Assembly (NCBI GenBank): GCA_019828565.1
Contig: JAHDYR010000005.1
Span: 1,674,001 to 1,738,000 of the forward strand
Direction: 5' to 3'
DNA length: 64,000 nt
DNA from: Carpediemonas membranifera
Lineage: Eukaryota > Fornicata
The position numbers were made by a program, and so were the translations under genes. Positions 55,963 to 64,000 of this stretch are shown in pieces. Position 1 is the first letter of the stretch. Each line of letters begins with the position of its first letter. Under the pieces are notes generated by a model. That model searched no databases. It had not been told where the DNA came from and saw nothing but the letters and a program-made list of their open reading frames with translations.

Positions 55963-56845
55963 ACTGTAAGAATGGCTAGAGTCTCCCGGGAGATACTCTG
56001 GAGATACTCATGTGTCAACGCTGGTCAAACCTCGCGATCCAGGCGATCTCAGACACCTCCAGAACATCTAGAAGGTAGTTATAGAAGCATAAAAGACATG
56101 TCTGGCGTCTTGAAGTATCACATGGTGTCAGTGTTGATAAAAGAGGATAACGCATTTTATGTTGTAAATGTGAAGTGCTCGTTCGAACATGGGATCTTAA
56201 CAGCGGTGTTTTATAGCTAATAGCAATGCCCTCTGAAGTTTTCAGCCTCCAGTATCTTCTACTTCCGTATGAATTAATGATTGAATCAGAGATTGAGAAA
56301 ATGAAGACTTCCCCACAAAAACCAAACATGGGGGGATAATCCATGGGGGTCAAGTACTATCCGTACATACTCAGGTTCTGTGGGGAAGTCTTCATTTTCT
56401 CGCATTCGAAAAATCTGCAAAATTTTATCAACGATGAGATGGTCTTGGAAGATTGTGCTAACAACAGAGGTGTAACTAGATCAACAAAGGATCATGGAAC
56501 CCTTGGTTTGTCCTAACGCCCGAAACAGTGCCCAAAGAGCTCGTGACACAGGTGAACGCCAGAAAGAAATGAAGTTGCTCAGAGTGTACACCATATTGTC
56601 CTAGTTCCAATACTTTTTACCATTTTCTTCCAGCTGCTTTCGTTGGCGAGTTTCATTTTTTCTTACCGTTACTTCCGCAGTATCTTGCAAGATTCAGGGG
56701 GAAATTCAAATTCACTTTTCCTTTGAGGGCAAAGCAGAATTGCGCAATAACGCATCAATGGGTATGAGAAGCATAGAATACGTACAAAACTCAGTGTAGT
56801 TGCTGCTCACAACTTTTTGGAGGAAACAGAGCAGCGGAAGCCCCA
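55963..56845. other. Non-coding interval between retroelement and TIR element
   Basis: About 880 bases with no supported gene. It contains the 107-bp inverted-repeat structure described separately; the rest is AT-richer and featureless to me. Confidence 0.4.
56295..56401. repeat. Perfect 23-bp inverted repeat, 61-bp loop
   Basis: GAGAAAATGAAGACTTCCCC followed by ACA at 56295-56317 is exactly reverse-complemented at 56379-56401. The loop contains two GGGGG-bearing near repeats (CATGGGGGG and CATGGGGG). This is the shape of a tiny MITE-like element or a strong RNA hairpin. No direct repeat is obvious outside it. Confidence 0.75.
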
Positions 56846-56856
56846 AACCAAAAATC

Positions 56857-56892
56857 TTTCACAAACTCTTGTGAAACTTGTGAAATGTGAAA
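56857..56892 (+). repeat. Left terminal inverted repeat
   Basis: 36 bases matching the reverse complement of 59558-59593 with three mismatches. It contains short internal palindromes (TTCACAA...TTGTGAA). Confidence 0.75.
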
Positions 56893-56917
56893 GTGACTTC
56901 AGCAAAAATTCCTGAGC

Positions 56918-59467
56918 ATGCACATTGTCATACAGACCTTCATTGGCACTGTCTACGACAATACTGGCCCTCCAAGGACTGCAGAGCGTATGAACTACAT
57001 TCTCGCTCATACATACCTCTCCCTTGTTGGTATTGGCGGAAATACACAGGATCGAGGCCGCCAGCGCCGAGAATTCCGTGAACTCATCTTGGAAATGGCT
57101 AACCAGGGCCTATTTGCGGACATGGAGGTCGATCCGAGATTTTTCGCCGACCCGCACGACTCTCGACCCTTCTTGCGTGCAGTACGTTCCCATAGAGGAG
57201 TCGCCCCGACCTTCGATGTCTTCGTACGTGACCACGCGCGTATTGCTGTCACCCACGAACGCTTGCGGAGACAGCACGAGGTCTCAACTGAGGAAACTGA
57301 CAACTACAAGCAGATTTTTGGAGCTTGTTTCTATCCTGATGTACATCAAGTCGGGTTGTAACGCAACCCATGAGCTCTTTAAGCTCATCCGTAGTCTTTC
57401 TGCGCGACTTCATATGCCAATCATCTCCAGCAAGGCTGCTGATATCTTCGTGAAGCAGTTGCAGGTCAATATCACCAAGATCAACGGCCTGGTTGCAGCG
57501 CTGACTAGACCAGAGGTTGCTTTCTTGGGTCATCTCGTCCCTGTGGAGTCTGTCACAGTCAACACGACCTGGCGGTGGGGCAGAAATGGCACAAAGTCGA
57601 GACTCGAGTGCACCAATCGCCTAACGGTGGACGAGGGTGTCGATATCCAGCCCCTGACGGACGCGGAGAACGTCATTGACTTCAAGTGGGAGAAGCCAAT
57701 GCTTGATCTTCACTACGAGACGAGCGATGAGGCCACAAGTCATCGCCCTGAGCTCAAGCAGACCCAGGGAGTCACCCTCGGCAAGCGGCTCAACAGCTCC
57801 ACATGGGACAAGGTTGATCGAGTCTGGTTTGATGTCGTTCGTTACCTCAAGCAAGCTGTTCGCCACCCGGAATGGCTCGAGTCGGACCAACCCAACTACG
57901 TTCGATGCAAGAATGCCCTTGGCAACAGGGTTGGAGTCACGTTTAGCCCCATGAAGATCCTACTATGGCTTGACGGGTGGAAAGGGGGTTCTGCTGCCTT
58001 CAAGCTCCGCATCTACGACCCCACAGGCTTCACATTCCCCAACAAGATTACTCCACCTTTCCGTATAGTCGAGTATATGGGTAGCGAGGGTGATTTGTTG
58101 ATGGAAGAGTCTCTTTCTCGCGTCGAGAAGGAGATTGAGCGCCTATACACGAGTCAGATACCCATCAGAGACACTGGTGAGGTCACGATCTTCGACCATG
58201 TCATCGTCATGGGCGATCATGCCGCCCTCCGCCACATGCTGTCCAGAAAGTCGGGCCGGCCCAACTATCCACACCCTTGCAACACGATTTACCACAAAAG
58301 TAAGGCGCTCCACCCGATAGCAGGCCGCCATCGTCTCACCATCAAGGACAACCTGGACGATAAGACAGCATACCAGGCTGAAGTCGACGACCCGAACCGA
58401 GTTCAAGATGTACTTGCAATCTATGGCGATTTCACCAATGAACGCATGGTGTTCGAGAATTGTAGTGTCATCCCTCTTGAGAAGATCGTCATATGCCCTC
58501 CATTCATGCACGACTCGCACCGTTTACTCGAGCAGGTTGCCCATATCTGTGGTTCTTTCAAGAAGCATCCCACCACCCGCGGGTCCCGCGAGGAGATCAT
58601 CCAGAATAAGCTCCTCAACCTTAAGCTTGGCCGTATGTCGTCCATGCGAAGCATCGATAGGACCGTAGGTTGTAACGAGCAGTCGTCCGCACGTGTAAGG
58701 ATGGCTGCCACGACCAAGAGGACTACGTTGCTCTCCCTGAGTGCATTCAAGATATCATTCGGCTCATTGGCTACCTCCAGGCCATGTACTACTCGTCCGA
58801 ACCTGTGACTGACGCGGCTGTCGCGTTTCACTTCATGGCTGCCGCAGTGGCCCACCTCATTCACGTCACGATTGCGTTCATTCCTAACAAGGATAAGACT
58901 TCCATATCCCTGCTATCAAGCAGCGAAGCGAAGACGAAGGAGAAACCGTGCGCTGAGAACCTCTACAGCATCAGCAGACTCACGACGCAGCCCCTGTGCC
59001 ACAAGCATCTCAAGGTGCCGCTGTTCTATATCCTAGAGGAGTACTTTGAGCGAGAGTTCATCAAGAACCAGGAGGTAGCAGCCAAGTTGCACAGGAAGGC
59101 AGTCCTTGAGGGCATTTGCTTGATCGAGCAGACAACTCTCGCGTGTTCCTTCCTGACGGGCATGCGTTCTTTTGGTCGGCAGGACTACTCTGTCCCCCAG
59201 CTCCAGCGACTCAAGTGTGTGCGAGTTCACGACTGCTGTAAGGATGCGAAGCATTGGTTTGGTGTCCGCACACTGACCACCGTGACCTTCGAGCCAACTC
59301 GTGAGATGATCCAGACCTTTCAGGAGACTGTTGATGAAGTGTGGGAGTTTGTAGAAGAGCATACGACGCTGACGTGGGGTGAGGAGGGCACGATGTCATG
59401 CAGTCTGGCGGACCATGGCATAGAGTTAGTTTGCTGCCTGTGTGGAGAGTGTAGCAGACAGAATTGA
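56918..59467 (+). CDS. Unfamiliar transposase-like protein of the TIR element (frame changes at two places)
   Basis: About 840 codons in three blocks: 56918 to ~57355, ~57355 to ~58630, and ~58690 to 59467. The middle block has a possible nuclease-like region: VTFSPMKILLWLDGWKGGSA, FDHVIVMGDHAALRHMLSRK, SGRPNYPHPC, VIPLEKIVICPPFMHDSHRL. The order (substrate-like strand, GDxxaL, pairs of Cys, then an IP.e...DpLH-like motif) recalls, from memory, uncharacterised transposase-like proteins of animals; I cannot confirm it. The second join is solved by a 50-nt GTATGT...GAGCAG intron (about 58633-58682) giving KLGLVRTCKDGCHDQEDY. The first join needs a length of 3n+1 and has no clear intron. Confidence 0.65.
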
Positions 59468-59557
59468 GGCATCCGCGTGATATAAAGTGATGTAAGATGG
59501 TTCCGTGATAAATTCATTCATTTTTCATATGTGCCACTTTTTTTCATGAATGGCACA

Positions 59558-59593
59558 TTTCACATTTCGCAGGTTTCACAAAAGTTTGTGAAA
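59558..59593 (-). repeat. Right terminal inverted repeat
   Basis: Inverted copy of 56857-56892 (33/36). The GNAT-like gene's ATG (59594) begins at the very next base. Confidence 0.75.
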
Positions 59594-60554
59594 ATGAACC
59601 AAACGGGGAAAGAATCTTGGACAGAGGATACTCTTGCAGCCCATAAGGCTTATATACAGTACGTAAGACTTTCTGATAAGTCAGACATCATCCCCAGTGT
59701 CCGTACGTTTTTTTAAGCAGGACGTTGCCACGAGAGGAGTTGATGACATCGATCATCGCTTCTTCATGTTTGTTCACCCAGTGTTGCCCAGGTATTTACC
59801 CAGATTGGTTGCGATTCGTGACTGCAAGACTGATTCCATCATTTCGGCCTTGTTGCTCACGAAGGAGTCATACAACACCGAAGCTACTGATGAAACCCCT
59901 TCCGAGCTGCGCCAGGACTTATATGTTGTGGTTATTCGCACGGCATTCTATGCCAGGGGCAATGGTCTCGCCACGATTCTTCTTTCGGTTGCCTCTGCCG
60001 GACAGAGGATCCGCCTGCAGTGTGTAAGTTCTCTTGTGCCAGCCTACCAGCGTATGGGGATGTCCATCTCCAAGCAAAAAGTCCACGATGGAGTACCTGG
60101 ATGATGCGAAACTGGTGACCATGGAGGCAACATACGGCCCGAACAAGTGGACGAAGCTCGGTGAGAGTCTCGTTGCTTGCCATGGATATGCCATGAAGTC
60201 CTGGAGGGCTCCCCCGTCCGTCGACTACGGTACGGCTTTCACTTCTGTGGACCAGGTCCAGCCTCCCCCAAAGAGAACCCAAGCCACCCAACCCACCCCT
60301 GCCCACCAAGCCCTCGGACAAGCTCAACCGCTACATTAAGCGTCTGAGGAAGAGTGTTACCCCGCACCCGACGCGCAAGAAGCAACGTGAGATAATCATC
60401 GCCCTTTACGACAGCAACCGAAGGGATTTGGTCCAAAAAGATCGTGGATAAGAGATCAAAGATGCGTAAGGATTACCAGAAAGAGAACTATTTCGAGGAA
60501 GAGTGGTACCATCTGCTGTCTGAGAAGGAAGATGAGGAAGAGAATGAAGATTAA
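59594..60554 (+). CDS. GNAT-like acetyltransferase with basic/acidic tail, frame interrupted
   Basis: Exon 1 at 59594-59662 (NQTGKESWTEDTLAAHKAYI), then a likely 58-nt intron 59663-59720 (GTAAGACTTT...TTTAAGCAG) leading to DVATRGVDDIDHRFFMFVHP. The GNAT core is VVVIRTAFYARGNGLATILL (acetyl-CoA RxxGxG/A-type loop) and LVPAYQRMGM. After this the frame changes near 60024-60100 (a 19-nt GTAAGT...CCAG stretch at 60024-60042 is one option), near 60280-60340 and near 60440, passing through VTMEATYGPNKWTKLGESLV and RYIKRLRKSVTPHPTRKKQR to an acidic end at 60554. It may be a decayed gene or have several tiny introns. Confidence 0.5.
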
Positions 60555-60574
60555 ATGAAGAAGCAGTCGATTTA

Positions 60575-61262
60575 TTACTCATTTGAGTTGACGTTAGCTG
60601 CGTGGAAGAGCAGGAGGCTCGCGTAAACGGGTATACGCAGAACATCACGAGCCTCTGCAGCGGCACGGGCAGCGTTCCTCTTCTCAATCACAGCGGCGAG
60701 GTCCTTGAAGGTCTTCGAGTGCTTCTTGAGGACAAGCTGCGGACGCTCGAAGATGAGCTTAGAGTCCTTGCGGCACACACTCTCCAGAAGGACCTCTCTG
60801 ACCTTGTCGACAGAGATACCAAGCCTCTGGGCGACGAAGGCGTAAGCGCGGGGGCGGACCGACTGAGGGATGCCGTGGAACAGCTCGCGGTACTCACGGA
60901 CAGTTGCCAAGAGAGGGCTGCCATGGTCGACCTCATCTCCTTCGGCGTCCAGGCTGATGAGGGCCCTGAAGCGCTTCTCCTTGGCCTCAGAAGACTCGCC
61001 CTTGAACTGCGCCATGATCTTCTCGATGCTGTCGAGAGTACGGAACTCCGCTTCATCCCTAAGATCCTCCGGAACGAATGTGGGGAGGTCATTGGGGCGT
61101 CTGTCAACCACCCTCATTGCAAATGCGGTTTCCGGTGGCGACATCGGCAGCGGAGATGCTTCCAGCAGCGTGCTCCTTCTCTAAGTAAGTAGAAATCATT
61201 TCCACAGCGTTTAGACGCTTTCTGCCCTTGCTCTTAGCAGTATTACTCCGTTTCGGAGGCAT
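60575..61262 (-). CDS. Hypothetical 220-residue protein (one probable intron)
   Basis: Proposed model: exon 1 at 61206-61262 (PPKRSNTAKSKGRKRLNA), intron 61181-61205 (25 nt, GTGGAAATG...TTACTTAG), exon 2 at 60575-61180. The product begins basic, then has SIEKIMAQFKGESSEAKEKR, VREYRELFHGIPQSVRPRAY, AFVAQRLGISVDKVREVLLE and LVLKKHSKTFKDLAAVIEKR. Mostly helical; RLGISVDKVREVL looks like a small helix-turn-helix. No family recognised. It is convergent with the GNAT-like gene. Confidence 0.6.
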
Positions 61263-61797
61263 AACGTTTCTTCAAGGTGCACTTTATGCTCGCAACGAAA
61301 TTAGAAAACCAAACGAAGAAAGGAGAAGAGTATCGATCCTCAAACGCTGGCAAGCATGTGTATATCACTAAAAACAACATCATGAGAGCTCTGTGGCCTC
61401 GAATGGCCTGTAATAGAACCTAAAACAACATCAACAATTGTAACTCGTCGAGGAAGCGTTGAGATGAACTATAAACGCGGGAATGGATCAAACAATGGAT
61501 TTAAGAGTGGCATACAAGGCCAGAATACCGCAATTATCGTCCGTTGATCCACGTGACCTCCATCTTGGTCGGTATCCAGAGAAAGCCCCTTCAGACGCTC
61601 GCAACACAACATTTAGAAGACTTATCGTGAATGGCTCCTTCCATGATGGACTCTTCACCTGGACATGCCATCTCTGACATGTCCAATGGTCTCCATTGAG
61701 CTCGCATTCATCCCTCTGAGCATCCGCCCCATGGTCCAATCAGATGCCCAATCAAAAATTCTGCACCGAAGTGCCCCGAGGACCTCCTCTGAGTTCA
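61263..61797. other. Intergenic, no gene seen
   Basis: About 535 bases; short frames on both strands carry no motif. The repeat nest described next begins at its right end. Confidence 0.4.
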
Positions 61798-61963
61798 TAG
61801 GCTCTCAGAGCCTTATACACCACTCCGAAATCGTGTATAAGGCTCTCAGAGCCTAATGAATCTCCCGCGCGCCGTTGCCTACTGATACTGGTCATTTTTC
61901 CGCATGAGCTTTATTAGGCTCTCAGAGCCTTATGAATTTTTTTCATTAGGTCCTGAGAGCCTT
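61798..61963. repeat. Nest of four GGCTCTCAGAGCC repeats
   Basis: GGCTCTCAGAGCC at 61800-61812, 61841-61853 and 61917-61929, and the variant GGTCCTGAGAGCC at 61949-61961. Flanks are also shared (TTAT on one side, TAAT on the other). Copies 1 and 2 form an inverted pair (GCCTTATACAC / GTGTATAAGGC); copies 3 and 4 form another with a T-rich loop. The unit itself is nearly palindromic. The OTU gene starts 9 bases after the last copy. Confidence 0.75.
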
Positions 61964-61969
61964 ATAATC

Positions 61970-63345
61970 ATGCAATCGGTTTTCGACTTCTACATGCTCT
62001 TGAAGCGTTCGAAAACGTTTGGTAAGCAGTTCTTTATCTTCTATGACAGCGCTGAGATCAGTCAGGCCTCATCAAACGCGCAGGAGATGATCAAGTGCTC
62101 ACTTCTTCGTAAGTTCCTTCTGCCCGATGACAAGATCCTCACCGCCCTTCTTCGTGATCGTAAGTACTTTCCCCATACCTTTTTACACAGATATTGGCTG
62201 GAAAACGCTTCGCAAGCTCTTCAGGTCGCCTCACCTTATCCTGCACCTAAGAGAAACTGCCGAGGCTCAGCTTGAGCTGATCACGACATCGGCTGAGCTG
62301 AAGAAGGTCATGGGAGATCATGCCTACGACAGCCTTGTCCAGAAGGTCCGCCGAGAAGTGTCTTCGGATCACGAGCACGACGTTGGAGGTAAGTACTCCA
62401 AATAACTCCTGCTTATTCAGTCCTTTCGCTGCTCCGTGAGCGCATAATGCGCAAGGTGAAGCCAGGAAGGTCGGGGGTCGTCCGTTCGTTCAAGAACAAC
62501 GCCGAGCCTGAGTTGTCGGACCCGGTCGACGTGCAGTTCGACCGGATAAGGCACCTGGACGCGCTTCTGATGGACTCTCCCGTCCACAGAAGTACCCCTG
62601 AGTGGCACATCGCGCCTCCTGCGCCGCCATCTTGCCGTGGAACACAACGGTGCGATCCGTGATTTGAAGAGGGAGCTTTGGCGAGCCCGGGCCAAGATTG
62701 AAAAGCTCGAGACGGAGAAGCTTGTGCCCTTGAAGAAGGAGGCTGAGGTCATAGACCTGGATCGGGAGGCTTTGGTGGCCGCAGACCCCAAAGATGACGT
62801 CCAGACCATCATGGAGAAGACCGCTAAGAAGTTTAAGAACGATACAAGCTCTCTGAAGCGGTCTGAGGTGCCTGGGGATGGCTCATGCATTCTCAGCGCC
62901 ATGCATCTCATCAGGACTGGGTCCCAGCCTACTGTTGGTGAGAAGCTTCAGCTGTACGAGGACATCCGATCCTTCTGTGAGGGCAAGGGGTTCGAGGGCG
63001 ACCCGTTCTCTGAGATGCCTGGCTCCCCTTTCCCCCTGGGCAGACCATGAGGCCATCCAGGCCAGTGTAGAGCTGAGTCACACTCCGGTAATCATCACCC
63101 AGATCGACGAGGACCTTACCTGCCTCTGGGTCCACAAAGGTTGGGAAGATTCAGAGTTCTTGCCCATCCAGGATGCGACGCTGGACAAGATCTTAGGTCT
63201 TTGTGAGAGCATGAAGCTCACTCAGTTCATCGTCATCGAGAATCGTCATGCCTGTGTCTACAGTCTTCCGGACCGCAAGCGCAAGGCAGCTGCCGCAGAG
63301 CCCGAGAAGCGTGCTACTCGTCCGGAGGATGTCACCCGCTCATAA
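61970..63345 (+). CDS. OTU-type cysteine protease-like protein, multi-exon, frame partly unresolved
   Basis: Exon 1 at 61970-62159 (QSVFDFYMLLKRSKTFGKQF), intron 62160-62190 (31 nt, GTAAGTACTT...TTTACACAG), exon 2 at 62191-62388 (HIGWKTLRKLFRSPHLILHL), intron 62389-62420 (32 nt, GTAAGTACTC...TTATTCAG), exon 3 from 62421. A coiled coil follows (RELWRARAKIEKLETEKLVP). OTU core: SEVPGDGSCILSAMHLIRTG (catalytic Asp-Cys) and, near the end, LTQFIVIENRHACVYSL (catalytic His). Two more frame changes (62560-62655 and 62970-63050) remain; a 67-nt GTGAGG...CTGGGCAG intron (62982-63048) could solve the second. OTU proteins cleave ubiquitin chains; activity is unproven. Confidence 0.62.
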
Positions 63346-63375
63346 ATGATTGATTGAATTGATATCTCTTCAAGT

Positions 63376-64000
63376 TTATTCACTCTTGCCTTGAGTCATG
63401 CGCGCAGTGTGGAAGCGCTTACGGGCGGGGTTGGACTTGGTCTTCCGCTTGCGGGGCTGCGGCTTGACCTGCAGTATTTTGAACTGCTCCACCTTTCGAG
63501 CGAGGTAGTGAGGGTCATCTATGGCGAGACTCTTGAAGCGAGCAACCGGGTGCTCCTCTTCATCGGCCTCAAAGTAGGTCTCGCCATAATCGATGCGCAA
63601 GAACTCGCCGCGAACGATGTTGGCAGTGGCCCTGACCGATATCACTGGCAGGCCATCCACCAAGACGTCCACGAACTCACAGTTGACATCGTCAGGGCTG
63701 TGGTTAATCAGGTGGACACCCGCTGCGGCCGACATGGCATCGACGGCGACCTGACTGTCAGCGAATGACATGCTGTGTAATGGTAATGGAATATGCGAAA
63801 CAAACACCATCTGGCCGTTGTTGCTGGCCGTCTCAGCATCGGGAATCAGCTTCCCGATAGTATATGCCGAGACATGTGCCAGCTGAGATATCCTCAGTGG
63901 CAATCATGCCTCGGCCGACGCTCTGCGTCCGATTGAGGGCCGGATGGTCGGGCTCCTGGGTCAGACGGGGGTCGCAACGGGTCTCGGATGAGATCCAGGC
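63376..64000 (-). CDS. SET-domain methyltransferase (5' end outside window; one intron, one frame change)
   Basis: The gene enters from the right edge. SET N-terminal motif: SVGRGMIATEDISAGTCLG. Then, in a frame shifted by one near 63860-63870, YTIGKLIPDAETASNNGQM (family Y.Ge.i.daEa). A 33-nt in-phase intron at 63773-63805 (GTTTGTTTCG...TTACACAG) is likely. The SET core is AAGVHLINHSPDDVNCEFVD (NHS..pN.), IVRGEFLRIDYGETYFE (kGEel..dYg). A lysine/arginine-rich tail resembles a nuclear localisation signal (PRKRKTKSNPARKRF). The frame change has no GT...AG explanation, so it may be damaged. It probably methylates histones or other lysines. Confidence 0.7.

Larger units (their letters stand above)
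56846..59603 (+). mobile_element. DNA transposon-like element with 36-bp TIRs and 7-bp direct repeats
   Basis: Left TIR 56857-56892 and right TIR 59558-59593 are inverted copies (33 of 36 bases), each containing TTTCACAAACT and GAAATGTGAAA. AACCAAA occurs at 56846-56852 and again at 59597-59603, just outside both TIRs, a candidate 7-bp target-site duplication. Inside is one gene on the plus strand for a large protein (see 56918-59467). These parts together indicate a cut-and-paste element. Confidence 0.72.

Noticed and set aside
56887-57081. 64-codon frame at the start of the TIR element
   Set aside because: Overlaps the larger transposase-like frame in another phase and has no motif.

Overview
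The window is nuclear DNA of a gene-dense unicellular eukaryote. The eukaryotic signs are eIF5, TAF10, Sgf29, EMC3, delta-COP, ribophorin I, Cdc25, CDK7-like kinase, ABCF2 and ESF2/ABT1 genes, two eukaryotic-type tRNAs, and very short spliceosomal introns. Flagellar coiled-coil genes (CCDC146/MBO2 and a DUF4200 CCDC42/CFAP73-like protein) indicate a flagellate. Tiny introns with a shared 5' GTTTGT and short intergenic gaps would fit a metamonad such as a Carpediemonas-like fornicate, but that placement is inference and weakly supported.

From 1 to about 51.1 kb lies ordinary housekeeping sequence: a 5'-open CLC channel end, tRNA-Ser(GCT) and tRNA-Trp(CCA), a membrane protein, LRR-SH3, chromo-PHD, a bacterial-type maltose acetyltransferase, RNF10-like RING protein, CK1, Sec14-PH, cap methyltransferase-like, EEP, PQ-loop transporter, ABCF2, MOZART1, serpin, a giant cysteine-rich surface protein, eIF5, ESF2, flagellar coiled coils, EMC3, Hel2/ZNF598, KATNAL2, an RCC1-like protein, CDK7-like, delta-COP, TAF10, ribophorin I, Cdc25, a lone myosin TH1 domain, Sgf29 and a nuclear FKBP. 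Splicing each of seven genes at one GTTTGT/GTTTCT...AG intron of 28-95 nt restores a conserved motif or an ATG start.

From 51.5 kb to the right edge the window is accessory. It holds two tandem Fanzor (eukaryotic TnpB-like, RNA-guided nuclease family) reading frames, the first with a UGA exactly where a zinc-ligand cysteine should be and the second lacking its N-terminal half. Next come a Ty3/gypsy pol truncated inside reverse transcriptase, a 107-bp perfect-arm inverted repeat, and a 2.75-kb element with 36-bp terminal inverted repeats, a 7-bp direct repeat and an unfamiliar transposase-like protein. Last is a cluster of small genes for a GNAT-like acetyltransferase, an unknown protein, an OTU-type protease and a SET methyltransferase, with a nest of GGCTCTCAGAGCC repeats in the middle. 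Reading frames in this part are often interrupted, by small introns, decay or both.

The accessory part is the most promising for novelty: the Fanzor pair, the TIR element with its unassigned protein, and the adjoining chromatin/ubiquitin-modifier genes.
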